DNA from: Chitinophagaceae bacterium
Lineage (GTDB): Bacteria; Bacteroidota; Bacteroidia; Chitinophagales; Chitinophagaceae
Assembly: GCA_016710165.1 (NCBI GenBank)
Contig: JADJLJ010000005.1
Coordinates: 1-64,000 of the forward strand
Length of the DNA stretch: 64,000 bases
Reading direction: 5' to 3'
Position 1 is the first letter of the stretch, and each line of letters begins with the position of its first letter. This document shows positions 17,308 through 26,876 of this stretch, piece after piece. A program made the translations under genes and the position numbers. The notes under the pieces were generated by a model that worked only from the letters and a program-made list of their open reading frames with translations, made no database searches and had not been told where the DNA came from.

Positions 17308-18318
17308 ATGAGTATTAACCGCAGAATACAGACACTGGATGAGTTCACCATCCAGCAAATGAGGGATTTTCCGCATGCCACCGGCGAACTGGCCGGGCTG
17401 TTGCGGGACATTGGCCTGGCAGCAAAACGGGTTAACGTGGAAGTGAATAAGGCCGGGCTGGTGGATATCTTAGGTGATGCCGGGAGCATCAATGTACAGG
17501 GAGAAGAGGTGAAGAAACTGGATATATATGCCAACAACCAGTTTGTGGGCGTGCTGCAGCATGGGATCAGTTGTGCAGGCATCGGCAGCGAAGAACTGGA
17601 TGATATCGTTGTGTTTGACGACCCCGTGAGCAATAACAGCAAATACGTATGCCTTTTCGATCCGCTGGATGGCAGCAGCAATATTGATGTGAATGTTTCC
17701 ATCGGCACCATCTTCAGCGTTTTCCGCCGCGTGAGTGAACTGGGCAAACCCGCTACCCAGGAAGATTTTCTGCAACCCGGCAATAAGCAGGTGGCAGCAG
17801 GTTACGTGATCTATGGTTCATCCACCATGCTGGTGTATGCAACACGGAGGGGCGTGAATGGGTTTACCCTGGATCCTTCCATCGGGGAATATACACTCAG
17901 CCATCCGAACATCACCTGCCCGGAAAAAGGGAAAATGTATTCCGTTAACCACGGCAATTTCTTCCAGTACGATGAGCAGGTAAAAAAATACATTACGGCA
18001 TGTCAGAAAAAGGATAAGACGAATGGCGGTCCGTATACCCAACGGTATATCGGCAGTATGGTGGCTGATGTGCACCGGAACCTGATCAAGGGGGGGATAT
18101 TCATGTACCCCGGTACTACAGATAAACCAAAAGGGAAACTGCGGTTATTGTATGAGTGTAATCCCTTTGCTTTTATTGTGGAAAGGGCAGGAGGCCTTGC
18201 AACCAATGGAAAGATACGGATACTGGATATCCAGCCAACAGAGCTTCACCAGCGTACCCCCTTCTTCATCGGCAGTAAAGGGATGATGGAAGAATTAAAC
18301 GGTTTTTTACTTTCTTGA
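17308..18318 (+). CDS. fbp: Fructose-1,6-bisphosphatase, class I
   Basis: 336 residues, the expected length. It hydrolyses fructose-1,6-bisphosphate in gluconeogenesis. The metal and phosphate site reads VFDDPVSNNSKYVCLFDPLDGSSNIDVNVSIGTIF, with the PLDGSSN signature at about residues 116-122. RYIGSMVADVHRNLIKGGIFMYP and LLYECNPFAFIVERAGG are the substrate-binding segments. ATG at 17308 follows an AAACAGATCATC leader; the 250-bp upstream gap holds no gene. The GNAT gene starts 1 bp after its stop, so they are co-transcribed. Confidence 0.97.
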   Translation: MSINRRIQTLDEFTIQQMRDFPHATGELAGLLRDIGLAAKRVNVEVNKAGLVDILGDAGSINVQGEEVKKLDIYANNQFVGVLQHGISCAGIGSEELDDIVVFDDPVSNNSKYVCLFDPLDGSSNIDVNVSIGTIFSVFRRVSELGKPATQEDFLQPGNKQVAAGYVIYGSSTMLVYATRRGVNGFTLDPSIGEYTLSHPNITCPEKGKMYSVNHGNFFQYDEQVKKYITACQKKDKTNGGPYTQRYIGSMVADVHRNLIKGGIFMYPGTTDKPKGKLRLLYECNPFAFIVERAGGLATNGKIRILDIQPTELHQRTPFFIGSKGMMEELNGFLLS

Positions 18319-18319
18319 A

Positions 18320-18784
18320 ATGGAAATAATTGAATACGAAAGCAGGTACCGGGAGGATTTTAAGCGGCTGAACCTGGAATGGCTTGATAAGTACGGTCTC
18401 ACGGAGAGTCATGACCTGGAGATATTGAACGATCCCGAAGGAACCCTGATAAATACGGGCGGCTGTATTTTCCTGGCAATGTACGGCGGGCAGGTGATCG
18501 GCACCGCCGGATTATCGAAAAAAAATGAAAAGGAATACGAATTGGTAAAGATGTCGGTTCACCCGGCATACCAGGGCCGGGGTATCAGTAAACATTTGCT
18601 TGACCGTTGCCTGGATGAAGCCAGAAAGACAAAAGCAGAAAAGGTCTCTCTTTTTTCGAACAGTCAATTGCAGGCCGCATTGAAGCTGTATGAAAAATAT
18701 GGATTTCACCGCGTTGCCGTAACCGATACACCCATGCTGACAGCAGATGTAAAAATGGAATTATCTTTATCCCCCAATCAATAA
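18320..18784 (+). CDS. GNAT-family N-acetyltransferase
   Basis: 154 residues. Motif A is VKMSVHPAYQGRGISKHLLDRCLDEA, followed by LFSNSQLQAALKLYEKYGFHRV. This is a typical single-domain GNAT. The substrate is unknown. It sits between fbp (1-bp gap) and an ABC ATPase (1-bp gap), so it is in the same transcript. Confidence 0.88.
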   Translation: MEIIEYESRYREDFKRLNLEWLDKYGLTESHDLEILNDPEGTLINTGGCIFLAMYGGQVIGTAGLSKKNEKEYELVKMSVHPAYQGRGISKHLLDRCLDEARKTKAEKVSLFSNSQLQAALKLYEKYGFHRVAVTDTPMLTADVKMELSLSPNQ

Positions 18785-18785
18785 A

Positions 18786-19547
18786 ATGACGAATACGATC
18801 ATTTCGGTAAAGAACCTGGAAAAGAACTATGGTACGTTCCGGGCAGTGAAAGGAATTTCCTTTGACGTGTATGAAGGGGAGATATTCGGTTTGCTGGGGC
18901 CTAACGGTGCCGGTAAATCCACCACGCTGGAGATCATTGAAACACTCCGCACCAAGACCAGTGGCCAAGTGATGGTTTGCGGGATGGACCTGGATAAGGA
19001 ACCGGACAACATTAAAAAGATAATCGGTGTTCAGTTGCAGACATCCGGCTTTTACCCGGGACTCAGTTTAACGGAACTGATCGAATTATTCGGCGGCTTG
19101 TACAACCAGCCTGTCAACCCATACGAATTACTGAAACTGGTAAACCTTGCCGACAAAGCAAAAAACAAATACAAGGAATTGAGCGGGGGACAAAAGCAAC
19201 GTTTCTCCATTGCCACCACGCTTATCAATAAACCGAAGATCATATTCCTGGATGAGCCCACTACCGGCCTTGACCCCCAGGCCCGGCGCAACCTGTGGGA
19301 CCTGGTCCGGAGTATCCGGGCGCAGGGGGCCACGGTCATCATCACCACCCATTATATGGATGAAGCAGAACAGCTATGCGACCGCATTGCCATTATGGAT
19401 GAAGGGAAGATCATTTCGCTTGACAGCCCGGATAAAATGATCGATGACCTTGTACACAGCGGCTTTGAGCGGCCCAAACAGGTAAAAGCCGCCAGCCTGG
19501 AGGACGTTTTCATACATTTAACAGGAAAGGAAATGAGGGAAGAATAA
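18786..19547 (+). CDS. ABC transporter ATP-binding protein (DrrA/CcmA type), no permease nearby
   Basis: 253 residues: Walker A GPNGAGKST, signature LSGGQKQRFSIA, Walker B IIFLDEPTTGLD and the H-loop TTHYMDEAEQLCDR. The family energises export of drugs, lipids or polysaccharides together with an ABC-2 permease. Unusually, the next genes are a secreted FKBP and a DinB protein, with no membrane partner in this window. Its partner may be elsewhere. Confidence 0.93.
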   Translation: MTNTIISVKNLEKNYGTFRAVKGISFDVYEGEIFGLLGPNGAGKSTTLEIIETLRTKTSGQVMVCGMDLDKEPDNIKKIIGVQLQTSGFYPGLSLTELIELFGGLYNQPVNPYELLKLVNLADKAKNKYKELSGGQKQRFSIATTLINKPKIIFLDEPTTGLDPQARRNLWDLVRSIRAQGATVIITTHYMDEAEQLCDRIAIMDEGKIISLDSPDKMIDDLVHSGFERPKQVKAASLEDVFIHLTGKEMREE

Positions 19548-19564
19548 AATGACGTTTATTTGCA

Positions 19565-19582
19565 TTCCGATAGCTATCGGAA
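19565..19582. repeat. 18-bp perfect palindrome with core CCGATAGCTATCGG
   Basis: TTCCGATAGC followed by its complement, just before the FKBP gene. The same core occurs inside the truncated ssrA copy at 56556-56573. It could be an operator or a small mobile palindromic element. Confidence 0.7.
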
Positions 19583-19606
19583 CATTTTTCAACTAAAAAA
19601 ACATCT

Positions 19607-20358
19607 ATGAAAAGAGTTTTCTTAAGTACGATCGTGTTGTGTATTGCCGGTTTATCTGTAACGGCACAAAGTGGTGCAAAACCAAAAGCAAAACCTGCGG
19701 CCAAACCAGCTGCCCCGGTAATGAAGAACCTGCTGGACAGTTTCAGTTATGCCGCCGGTGTTAATGTGGCTACCAATATGAAGGCACAGGGCATCAGCAA
19801 GCTGAACACCGCCATGATGGTAAAAGGTATCGATGATGTATTTAAAACAACAAACAACTCCTGGACCAGGAAGCCAACAACACCTGCATGCAGCGGCAGC
19901 TGGATATTTTTTCAGCCGAAAAAGATGCGGGTGCAAAGGCAAAGGGGGTCGCATTCCTGGAGAATAATAAAAAGCGCAAGGGTGTGATTATCCTTCCGAA
20001 CGGATTGCAATACGAAGTGATCAAGAGCGGGGACGTCAACGGCAGCAGCCCGAAGATCACAGATACCGTAGAAGTGAACTATTCAGGAACCCTGATAGAC
20101 GGAACGGAATTTGATAATTCATTCAAACGCGGGGAGGCAGCTGCGTTCCCGGTTGGCGGGGTGATAAAAGGATGGATCGAGATATTGCAGCTGATGAAAC
20201 CCGGCGACCACTGGAAGGTGTACATTCCCAGTGACCTGGCCTATGGGGCATCGGGTGCCGGCAGCGCCATCCCGCCTAACTCGGTGCTGATATTTGAAAT
20301 TGTACTGGAAAAGATCCGGGTTGCAGCAGCACCGGCTGATGTACCTAAAAATAACTAA
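19607..20358 (+). CDS. Secreted FKBP-type peptidyl-prolyl isomerase, frameshifted
   Basis: The first frame gives a signal peptide (MKRVFLSTIVLCIAGLSVTAQ), an Ala/Lys/Pro-rich linker and the FklB/FkpA-type helical N-domain (LLDSFSYAAGVNVATNMKAQG). The frame breaks near 19850-19862. The second frame continues LDQEANNTCMQRQLDIFSAEKDAG and a full FKBP domain (LPNGLQYEVIKSG, TVEVNYSGTLIDGTEFDNSF, VIKGWIEILQLMKPGDHWKVYIPSDLAYG, IPPNSVLIFEIVL). Adding one A in the AA before CTCCTGG reads TTNKLLDQEA and gives one chain of about 250 aa, the family norm. Confidence 0.88.
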
Positions 20359-20363
20359 GGCAC

Positions 20364-20888
20364 ATGGAAGACTTAAGATACCCGATCGGTAAATATATCG
20401 TTCAGCCATTCTCAGATAGGTTATGGCAGGAATGGCTGGTGGATATAAAGAACCTGCCACAGCACCTGGAAAATGCGGTGCTTAATTTAGACGAATCTCA
20501 ATTGAATACCCCATACCGTGATGGAGGGTGGACCGTGAAGCAGCTGGTGCATCACGTGGCGGACAGTCATATGAATGCATACATCCGTTTTAAACTGGGC
20601 CTTACGGAAAACAACCCGGCAATAAAACCATACGATCAAAGCGCCTGGGCAGAGATGGCCGATACGAAGAACCTGCCTGTAAATATCTCGCTTACTATTT
20701 TACATGCCCTGCATGTGCGCTGGTACGAGGTATTGAAAAATATGAGCCGGGACGAACTGGACAGGACCGTTTTTCATCCCGAACATAAAAAGGAATTTAC
20801 GCTCTGGGAACTGCTGGGCATGTATGCATGGCACAGCAGGCACCATGTGGCGCATGTTACGTCATTGAGGGAGCGCATGAAGTGGTAA
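20364..20888 (+). CDS. DinB/YfiT-like metal-dependent protein (putative bacillithiol-transferase family)
   Basis: 174 residues. DinB-fold four-helix bundle with a His triad visible as LVHHVADSHMN (about 65-75) and WHSRHHVAHV near the end. The start (RYPIGKY..PFSDRLWQEWLVDI) matches the YfiT/BstA group rather than DNA-damage DinB. The activity in this organism is unknown. It begins 5 bp after the FKBP stop. Confidence 0.85.
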   Translation: MEDLRYPIGKYIVQPFSDRLWQEWLVDIKNLPQHLENAVLNLDESQLNTPYRDGGWTVKQLVHHVADSHMNAYIRFKLGLTENNPAIKPYDQSAWAEMADTKNLPVNISLTILHALHVRWYEVLKNMSRDELDRTVFHPEHKKEFTLWELLGMYAWHSRHHVAHVTSLRERMKW

Positions 20889-20900
20889 TGAATGTTATCC

Positions 20901-20948
20901 GTTAGTCCGTTAATTGGTTAATTCGTTAATTGGTTAATCTGTTAATTT
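20901..20948. repeat. 8-bp tandem repeat (GTTAATTG / GTTAATTC)
   Basis: Six 8-mers: GTTAGTCC, GTTAATTG, GTTAATTC, GTTAATTG, GTTAATCT, GTTAATTT. The complementary motif CCAATTAACG at 20983-20992 precedes the NUDIX start, so the leader could fold back on the array. Confidence 0.8.
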
Positions 20949-20994
20949 GGTAGTACGGATTAACATGTAAACAAATCAACCAATTAACGTTTCG

Positions 20995-21537
20995 ATGAAC
21001 TGGAAAACACTTTCTTCAAAATACTTAAGCAAACACATCTATTTTACCGCAAGGGAAGACCGTTGCGAAATGCCGGATGGGACGATTGTGGATCCGTATT
21101 TTGTGGTGGAAATGCCCGAATCTGTCTGCGCCATGGCTGTTACGGAGAACAATGAAGTAATACTTGTAAAACAATACCGCCATCCCATTGAAGCAAGTAT
21201 CCTGGAATTACCCGGGGGGTTTGTTAACAAGGGCGAAACAGCTGAAACGGCCATTGCACGGGAGCTCCTGGAAGAAACCGGTTATTGTTTTTCCCATTTC
21301 TATTATTTGGGCCGCACGGCAGCAAACCCTGGTGTACTGAATAATTTTACAGGCCTTTACCTGGCAACCGGCGGTAAAAAAGTAGCGGAGCAGCGTCTGG
21401 ATCTTAATGAAGAGATAGAGGCAAAGCTATTTCCGCTGGAAGAAGTGAGGCAGATGCTTCAGCACAATGAGATCATACAGGCCATGCATGCAATCTGTAT
21501 GTTTTATGGGTTTAGTAAACTGGATGGACTTAAATAG
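20995..21537 (+). CDS. NUDIX hydrolase (ADP-ribose pyrophosphatase-like)
   Basis: 180 residues. The Nudix box is complete: GGFVNKGE, seven residues, then RELLEETGY (about 76-99). VKQYRHPIEASILELPGG upstream and GRTAANPGVLNNFTGLYLA downstream fit the ADP-sugar pyrophosphatase group. It probably cleaves ADP-ribose or a related nucleotide sugar. Confidence 0.92.
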   Translation: MNWKTLSSKYLSKHIYFTAREDRCEMPDGTIVDPYFVVEMPESVCAMAVTENNEVILVKQYRHPIEASILELPGGFVNKGETAETAIARELLEETGYCFSHFYYLGRTAANPGVLNNFTGLYLATGGKKVAEQRLDLNEEIEAKLFPLEEVRQMLQHNEIIQAMHAICMFYGFSKLDGLK

Positions 21538-21674
21538 CGGTGTATGCTCCCGGGCACCAAAACTTCATTTCCGCAAGCAATAAATATACCCTCTGCAGTT
21601 CATTACGTTACGTTTCTTCTCCTACCTGGCTTATCTACGGCGGTATAGAAGGTGCCGGGACAAATATTCCTCCT

Positions 21675-24600
21675 TTACGCCGGATTTTTCAGTCTCCATT
21701 CCTGCGGGGTTACACCATGGTCCTGTTTAAATACCCGTGCAAAATAACCGGCATCGTTATAGCCGCATTCCCCTGCAATGGTTGCGATGGATAATGCAGG
21801 GTCGGCCAGCAGTTCTTTTGCTTTGTTTAAACGCACCATGCGGATGAATTTGTTGGGAGAACTGCCGGTAAGCGCTTCCAGTTTCCGGTGCAGTTGGGAA
21901 TGACTCATAAAGATCAGTTTGCACAACTGCTCCACACTGAATTCATAATTGGTAAAATTAGCTTCCACCAGTTCCCTCACTTTCCGTACAAATTCATGCT
22001 CTGTTCTTTCATCCGTAACGGGTTGTATCTCTTCATTGGAGGATGTTCCGGTGTTATCTGTTATACCGATCTGCTTACTGTAGTAATGCTGCAGGTTTTT
22101 CCGGAGCTCCAGTAATTTCTTTATCCGGAGCAGTAATTCTTCTTTATGAAACGGCTTTTCGAGGTACACATCGGCGCCTTTTTCAAGGCCTTCCAGTTTG
22201 CTCTGCATATCTGCTTTTGCAGTGAGCATGATGATGGGGATATGACTGGTACGTTCATCCTGCCGCAGTTTACGGCACATTTCAAAGCCATCCACAAATG
22301 GCATCATCACATCCGTAATGATCAGGTCAGGGATGCTGTCTACCGCAATTTCAAAACCCTCTCTGCCGTCTTTACCAACTGCCAGTTTATAATCGGGCAA
22401 ACAGCTTGCCGTGTAGGCTACCACATCAACATTATCCTCTACCAATAAGATCAACGGGGCTGCCGTATCGGAATTTGTATTGGCAATTACATGCTGACCT
22501 ATGTCCCCGTTCCTGGAAATCTCTGTTTTAGTTGGTTTCAGCACAGCCCCCGGTATGGTTTCATGGGCAGTTGTGCCTGCTTTGTGTAATGGGATGGTTA
22601 TAATGAATTCTGTTCCCTTTGTTGCACCCACCGGCGGGCTTTTTACGGATATCGTTCCCTTCATCAATTTTACCAGTTCTTTGGTAAGCGCTAAGCCAAT
22701 TCCGGTTCCGTCTGCCTTGCGGGTGTGGCTGTTATCCAACTGGTAAAAACGGTCAAATATATGCTCTAACTGGGTTTCGGGTATACCAATGCCGGTATCT
22801 TTTACTTTTAATACCAGGATGGTGGTTTCGGGATCTGCGGTATTTTCCTGCGAAATGCTGATGTATACATTGCCCGGCGCCGGCGTGAATTTTAATGCGT
22901 TGGATAATAAATTGGAAATGATCTGCCGTATCTTTTCTGCGTCGTAAGCCACTACCAGTTCATCCGTATCTGCTAAAAAGTGAAACTGTTTTTGCTCACT
23001 GGCGGCCAGTGATTGAAATGATTCTACCACGTATCGTAAAAAAGTAATGACATCGCCCTGCACCAGGTTCAGGGTCATTTTACCATCTTCCAGTTTTGAC
23101 AGGTCCAGCATTTCATTTACCAGGTTCAGCAGGTTTTCCCCGTTGCGTATGATCATATCCAGGCCTTTGTGTGCATGCTGCTGCGGATCATTTTTTACCT
23201 GCTGGGCCATGCCCAGGATAACCGTAAGCGGCGTTCTGAATTCATGCGTGATGTTGGCATACAGCTGGGTCTTTACCGTATCCAGTTCTTTGATACGCCT
23301 GGCTTCCTGTTGTTCAAAGATCAACTGCGATTGCAGCCTGGCTTTATTTATTCTGAACCTGAAGAAGATCCCTGCCCCGGAAATAAACAACAGGGCATAC
23401 CCCAGGTAAGCCCACCAGCTAAGCCACCAGGGCGGGTTTACGATGATCTTTAACGTGGCCGTTTTATTGCTCCATACTCCCTGGCTGTTACTTCCCTGTA
23501 CTTTAAAAACATATTTGCCGGCCGGCAGATGCAAATAGGTGGCAAAACGCCTGGTACCGCTTTCCACCCAGTCTTCATCAATGCCCACCAGTTGATACCG
23601 GTATTTATTCTGACCGGGCGCTGTAAAATCAAGCGACGAAAATTCAAGCGTTAAAATATCCTGCAAATGATTCAGGGTAATGGATCGTGTTTGTTCAATG
23701 GTATGCTGCAGTACGCCGGTCCTGTCGTTGGGCAAAACAACCTGGTTGCCCACTAAGATATTGGTGATAAAAACATTGGGGGTGTAACCGTTTTGCAGAA
23801 CCGCTGCCGGCTTAAAGATATTTATTCCGTTAATGCCCCCAAACGCAAGCCTGCCATCAGGTAGTTTGGCAAATGCACCGGTGTTGAATTCATCATCCTG
23901 TAAGCCGGCGGTCTTTGTGAAATTCCGGAAATGGTAGGTTGCTTTACCGGCATCCCTGGTTGCCGTCATGCAGAAAATACCTTTATTGGTACTGCCCCAG
24001 ATATTACCGGCATCATCTGTAAGTATCCCGTACACTACGTCATCGGGCAGGCCATCGTTGGTGGTGAGATGAAAAAAATCGCCGTTTGTTTTATCCAGCC
24101 TGTTTAAACCACCCCCCTTGGTGGCGATCCAGATGAACCGTTCAGGCGATGACGGGTCATCCAGGAAGCAGGAAACAAAATTATAATTCAGCGAATTACG
24201 GTTGCTGCTGTTATTTAAAAACCATTGTACCTGCGGCAACGAAAAGTCATTGTTTGCAATGCGGATCTTTACGAAACCATTTTCTGTACCGATCCAGAAT
24301 ACCCCTTGTTTATCTTCAAACAAAAAAGTGCAGATGATCTTAGCGCCCCCGGGGTTGATCGTAATGCTATCCAGTTTGTTTGCTGCTTTATGAACGATGG
24401 TAATGGCTCCATCCTGCCCGGGCAGCCAGATATTCCCTTTGCTGTCTTCCAGGAAGGGCTGCTTTTTGCCAAACGGCTGATTGGAATTTATCTGCGGATA
24501 AGGTACCAGTAAATTGGTGGCCGGGTTATAGGAATAATATCCTGTTTTATCACTTTTTATCCAGTAATCGTTTGTTGAGGAAATAATAAAATTATCAATC

Positions 24601-25769
24601 TGGCTTACAGCAGGTGTTTTCCTGAATACATCGGTCAGCAATGTATCTTTTTTTAACTGCATCCATTTATAGGCATAATCAACCAGGAAGAGATCGTTAC
24701 CGGCAGTGGGTACTATTAAGCGTATGCTGTTCCCTTTGGCCTGTGTTGTAAATATGGTATTGGCTTTATGGTATTTGCGCAAGCCATAGCCAACGGAGCC
24801 GCTCCATAATATACCGGAACGGTCGATGATAAACGGATAACAGATCCTGGTTGCAGGGTCGATGGGCAGTTTTTCATTCCAGTTTGGTTTTGTGCCCTTT
24901 TTCCAACTGCTGATATCGTAAAAATATAATTCCCGGTGATGAAATTCCCATAACGCACTGTTCGGTTTAAAGATGATATTGCCCTCGGGCCACCGGCCGG
25001 TATCAAACAAAGGGATGATGTCTTTTCCATCATCCAGGAAAAGGTTGTTGTTTATTACAACAGATCCATCTTTATTGAGATAGCCATTATTGTACAGTTT
25101 CCCGCCGGGTAATGGCGTAAAGCTGTTTTTTTTGTAATCGAACTGGTAGATGGTACCATCCATGCCACCGATCCAGATATTGCCATTCTTATCTTTTCCC
25201 ATACCATATACCTGTTTATTATTGGGCAGGGAAAGCCGGGTAACAGGCGGGGCAGAGTCTTTGTCAAAAAGATCGGGCGTAATGGTCACAATGTTGAGCC
25301 CCGCGGCATCTGTAGCAACCAGTATCCTCCCATCGGGTATTTCTTCAATGGCCTTGATACCGTTTCCCGAAAGACTGGACGGGTTTGATGGAATATGGGT
25401 TACGCGGTAAAAAATGCCGGTTCTTTTGTCATAAATATTCACCCCGGCATTTTCAGTACCGGCCCATATCCTGCCTTTACTGTCTTCAAACAGTTTACTG
25501 ATGGTATTGCTGCTGAGGGAGTGTATATTATAGGGGTCATTCGTAAAAACCTTAAAACTATAACCGTCATACCTGTTTAACCCGTCTTTGGTGGCTACCC
25601 AGATAAAATCGTCCGCATCCTGCAGCATGTCAAATACCATCCCTTGCGATAAACCATGGGCAATGGAAATGCTTTCGTAGTCTTTTTCCTTTTGGGCAAA
25701 TGAAACAAAGGCCAGGCAAATACAGGCGATCGTAGTAAGCAAGGTAAAACGGAAACCGGTTTTGCGCAT
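21675..25769 (-). CDS. Hybrid two-component system regulator (HTCS) with AraC output domain
   Basis: 1,364 residues, one-protein sensor and regulator. Order: signal peptide (to about 26), a long periplasmic two-bladed propeller region of Reg_prop repeats (GLSQGMVFDMLQDADDFIWVATKDGLNRYDG onward), a Y_Y_Y domain (YRYQLVGIDEDWVES, about 730), one TM helix (AYLGYALLFISGAGIFF, about 800), HisKA (NITHEFRTPLTVILG), HATPase (KDTGIGIP, GTGIGLALTKELV), receiver (LILLVEDN, DLIITDVMMP, KPF) and AraC HTH (SVEQLCKLIFMSHSQLHRKLEALTG). Such proteins usually sense glycans and control a neighbouring utilisation locus. No susC/susD is adjacent; the divergent secreted protein and MFS gene are the nearest candidates. 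Confidence 0.96.
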   Translation of the reverse strand: MRKTGFRFTLLTTIACICLAFVSFAQKEKDYESISIAHGLSQGMVFDMLQDADDFIWVATKDGLNRYDGYSFKVFTNDPYNIHSLSSNTISKLFEDSKGRIWAGTENAGVNIYDKRTGIFYRVTHIPSNPSSLSGNGIKAIEEIPDGRILVATDAAGLNIVTITPDLFDKDSAPPVTRLSLPNNKQVYGMGKDKNGNIWIGGMDGTIYQFDYKKNSFTPLPGGKLYNNGYLNKDGSVVINNNLFLDDGKDIIPLFDTGRWPEGNIIFKPNSALWEFHHRELYFYDISSWKKGTKPNWNEKLPIDPATRICYPFIIDRSGILWSGSVGYGLRKYHKANTIFTTQAKGNSIRLIVPTAGNDLFLVDYAYKWMQLKKDTLLTDVFRKTPAVSQIDNFIISSTNDYWIKSDKTGYYSYNPATNLLVPYPQINSNQPFGKKQPFLEDSKGNIWLPGQDGAITIVHKAANKLDSITINPGGAKIICTFLFEDKQGVFWIGTENGFVKIRIANNDFSLPQVQWFLNNSSNRNSLNYNFVSCFLDDPSSPERFIWIATKGGGLNRLDKTNGDFFHLTTNDGLPDDVVYGILTDDAGNIWGSTNKGIFCMTATRDAGKATYHFRNFTKTAGLQDDEFNTGAFAKLPDGRLAFGGINGINIFKPAAVLQNGYTPNVFITNILVGNQVVLPNDRTGVLQHTIEQTRSITLNHLQDILTLEFSSLDFTAPGQNKYRYQLVGIDEDWVESGTRRFATYLHLPAGKYVFKVQGSNSQGVWSNKTATLKIIVNPPWWLSWWAYLGYALLFISGAGIFFRFRINKARLQSQLIFEQQEARRIKELDTVKTQLYANITHEFRTPLTVILGMAQQVKNDPQQHAHKGLDMIIRNGENLLNLVNEMLDLSKLEDGKMTLNLVQGDVITFLRYVVESFQSLAASEQKQFHFLADTDELVVAYDAEKIRQIISNLLSNALKFTPAPGNVYISISQENTADPETTILVLKVKDTGIGIPETQLEHIFDRFYQLDNSHTRKADGTGIGLALTKELVKLMKGTISVKSPPVGATKGTEFIITIPLHKAGTTAHETIPGAVLKPTKTEISRNGDIGQHVIANTNSDTAAPLILLVEDNVDVVAYTASCLPDYKLAVGKDGREGFEIAVDSIPDLIITDVMMPFVDGFEMCRKLRQDERTSHIPIIMLTAKADMQSKLEGLEKGADVYLEKPFHKEELLLRIKKLLELRKNLQHYYSKQIGITDNTGTSSNEEIQPVTDERTEHEFVRKVRELVEANFTNYEFSVEQLCKLIFMSHSQLHRKLEALTGSSPNKFIRMVRLNKAKELLADPALSIATIAGECGYNDAGYFARVFKQDHGVTPQEWRLKNPA

Positions 25770-26035
25770 AGGTTATAAAGATAATTGCATTCCGGTTTTT
25801 TTATACTGCCGGGTAAAACAAAAATGACCTGGCGGGGCAAAATGATGAATTTATCCTGTTGCTGCACAGTTTGTCCGGTTAAATGCTCAGTATATAGGGT
25901 AGAATGTCAGGTTTGTACTAACAAAAAACCGGTTCCGAGCAGACCTTTGTTTTGTCAAAATTGAACTCCAATTGTTGGCTTTTATTCACTACTAAATGTT
26001 TTAACATGCAAAAGAACAACCAATCCAGATTAAAA

Positions 26036-26758
26036 ATGAAGATCAGCATTCTTCTTGCAATGCTCCTGCCCATACTTGGTATCGGCCAAACCCAAAATGT
26101 GATCTCCACCCAACGGGTTTTCCCCAAAATGGACAAAGTGATGGAATTTGAAAAAGCGCTGGCAGCCCACGCCCAGAAATACCATAATAGTGGTAAGGTA
26201 CAGTGGCGGGTATTTGCCATACAGTCCGGACCCGATATGGGCGGCTATCACATCACGGAAGGACCAACCAGTTGGGAAGATGAGGATACAAGGGGCGACC
26301 TGGGTACCGAGCATATGGTAGACTGGAATAAAAATGTATCTGCTTACTTAACAGACAGGCAATCGGGTGGTTATTCGGTTTATCTCGATTCATTAAGTAC
26401 CGTGGCATTGGGCGATTTTTCTGATAAGATCAATATTACCCACGTATATCCCAAAGTGGGTAAGAGCGAGAATGTGGTCAGCATCATAAAAAAATTGAAA
26501 AAGACCTGGACAGCAGCCGGGGTAACCGTTGCTGTTTACACCGCCAGTTCTTCCGGGAAGGCGCAGTATACCGTGGTAACAAGATATAAGCAGGGTTTAA
26601 AGGAGCGGGCAGCCGGTTTTCGTAAACCATTCAGGGAAACCTATGAATCTGTGAACGGAGAAGGTTCTTATGCTCAGTACCTGAAAGACCTTGCTGAATA
26701 TGTTGACGAAAGCTGGAGTGAATTACTGTTCATGCGTAAAGATCTGGGTTCAAAATAA
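26036..26758 (+). CDS. Secreted protein of unknown function, divergent from the HTCS gene
   Basis: About 240 residues from ATG 26036, chosen because it gives a clean signal peptide (MKISILLAMLLPILGIGQTQ); the frame is open further upstream to 25952. The mature part looks like two similar alpha/beta halves: VISTQRVFPKMDKVMEFEKALAAHAQKY and ITHVYPKVGKSENVVSIIKKLKKTW. This suggests a duplicated ferredoxin-like (dimeric barrel-type) fold. No catalytic motif is seen. Function unknown; its position next to an HTCS suggests regulation by it. Confidence 0.75.
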   Translation: MKISILLAMLLPILGIGQTQNVISTQRVFPKMDKVMEFEKALAAHAQKYHNSGKVQWRVFAIQSGPDMGGYHITEGPTSWEDEDTRGDLGTEHMVDWNKNVSAYLTDRQSGGYSVYLDSLSTVALGDFSDKINITHVYPKVGKSENVVSIIKKLKKTWTAAGVTVAVYTASSSGKAQYTVVTRYKQGLKERAAGFRKPFRETYESVNGEGSYAQYLKDLAEYVDESWSELLFMRKDLGSK

Positions 26759-26876
26759 TAAAGGTATCCGGGAAAATACTCAGCCGGTATTAACCGGCAA
26801 CCCTCAGGCTCTTAACCGGTGGAGGAGTGATCTGATGCACTCCTCCTTTATTTATTCATTTAAAGCAAGTGATAAA

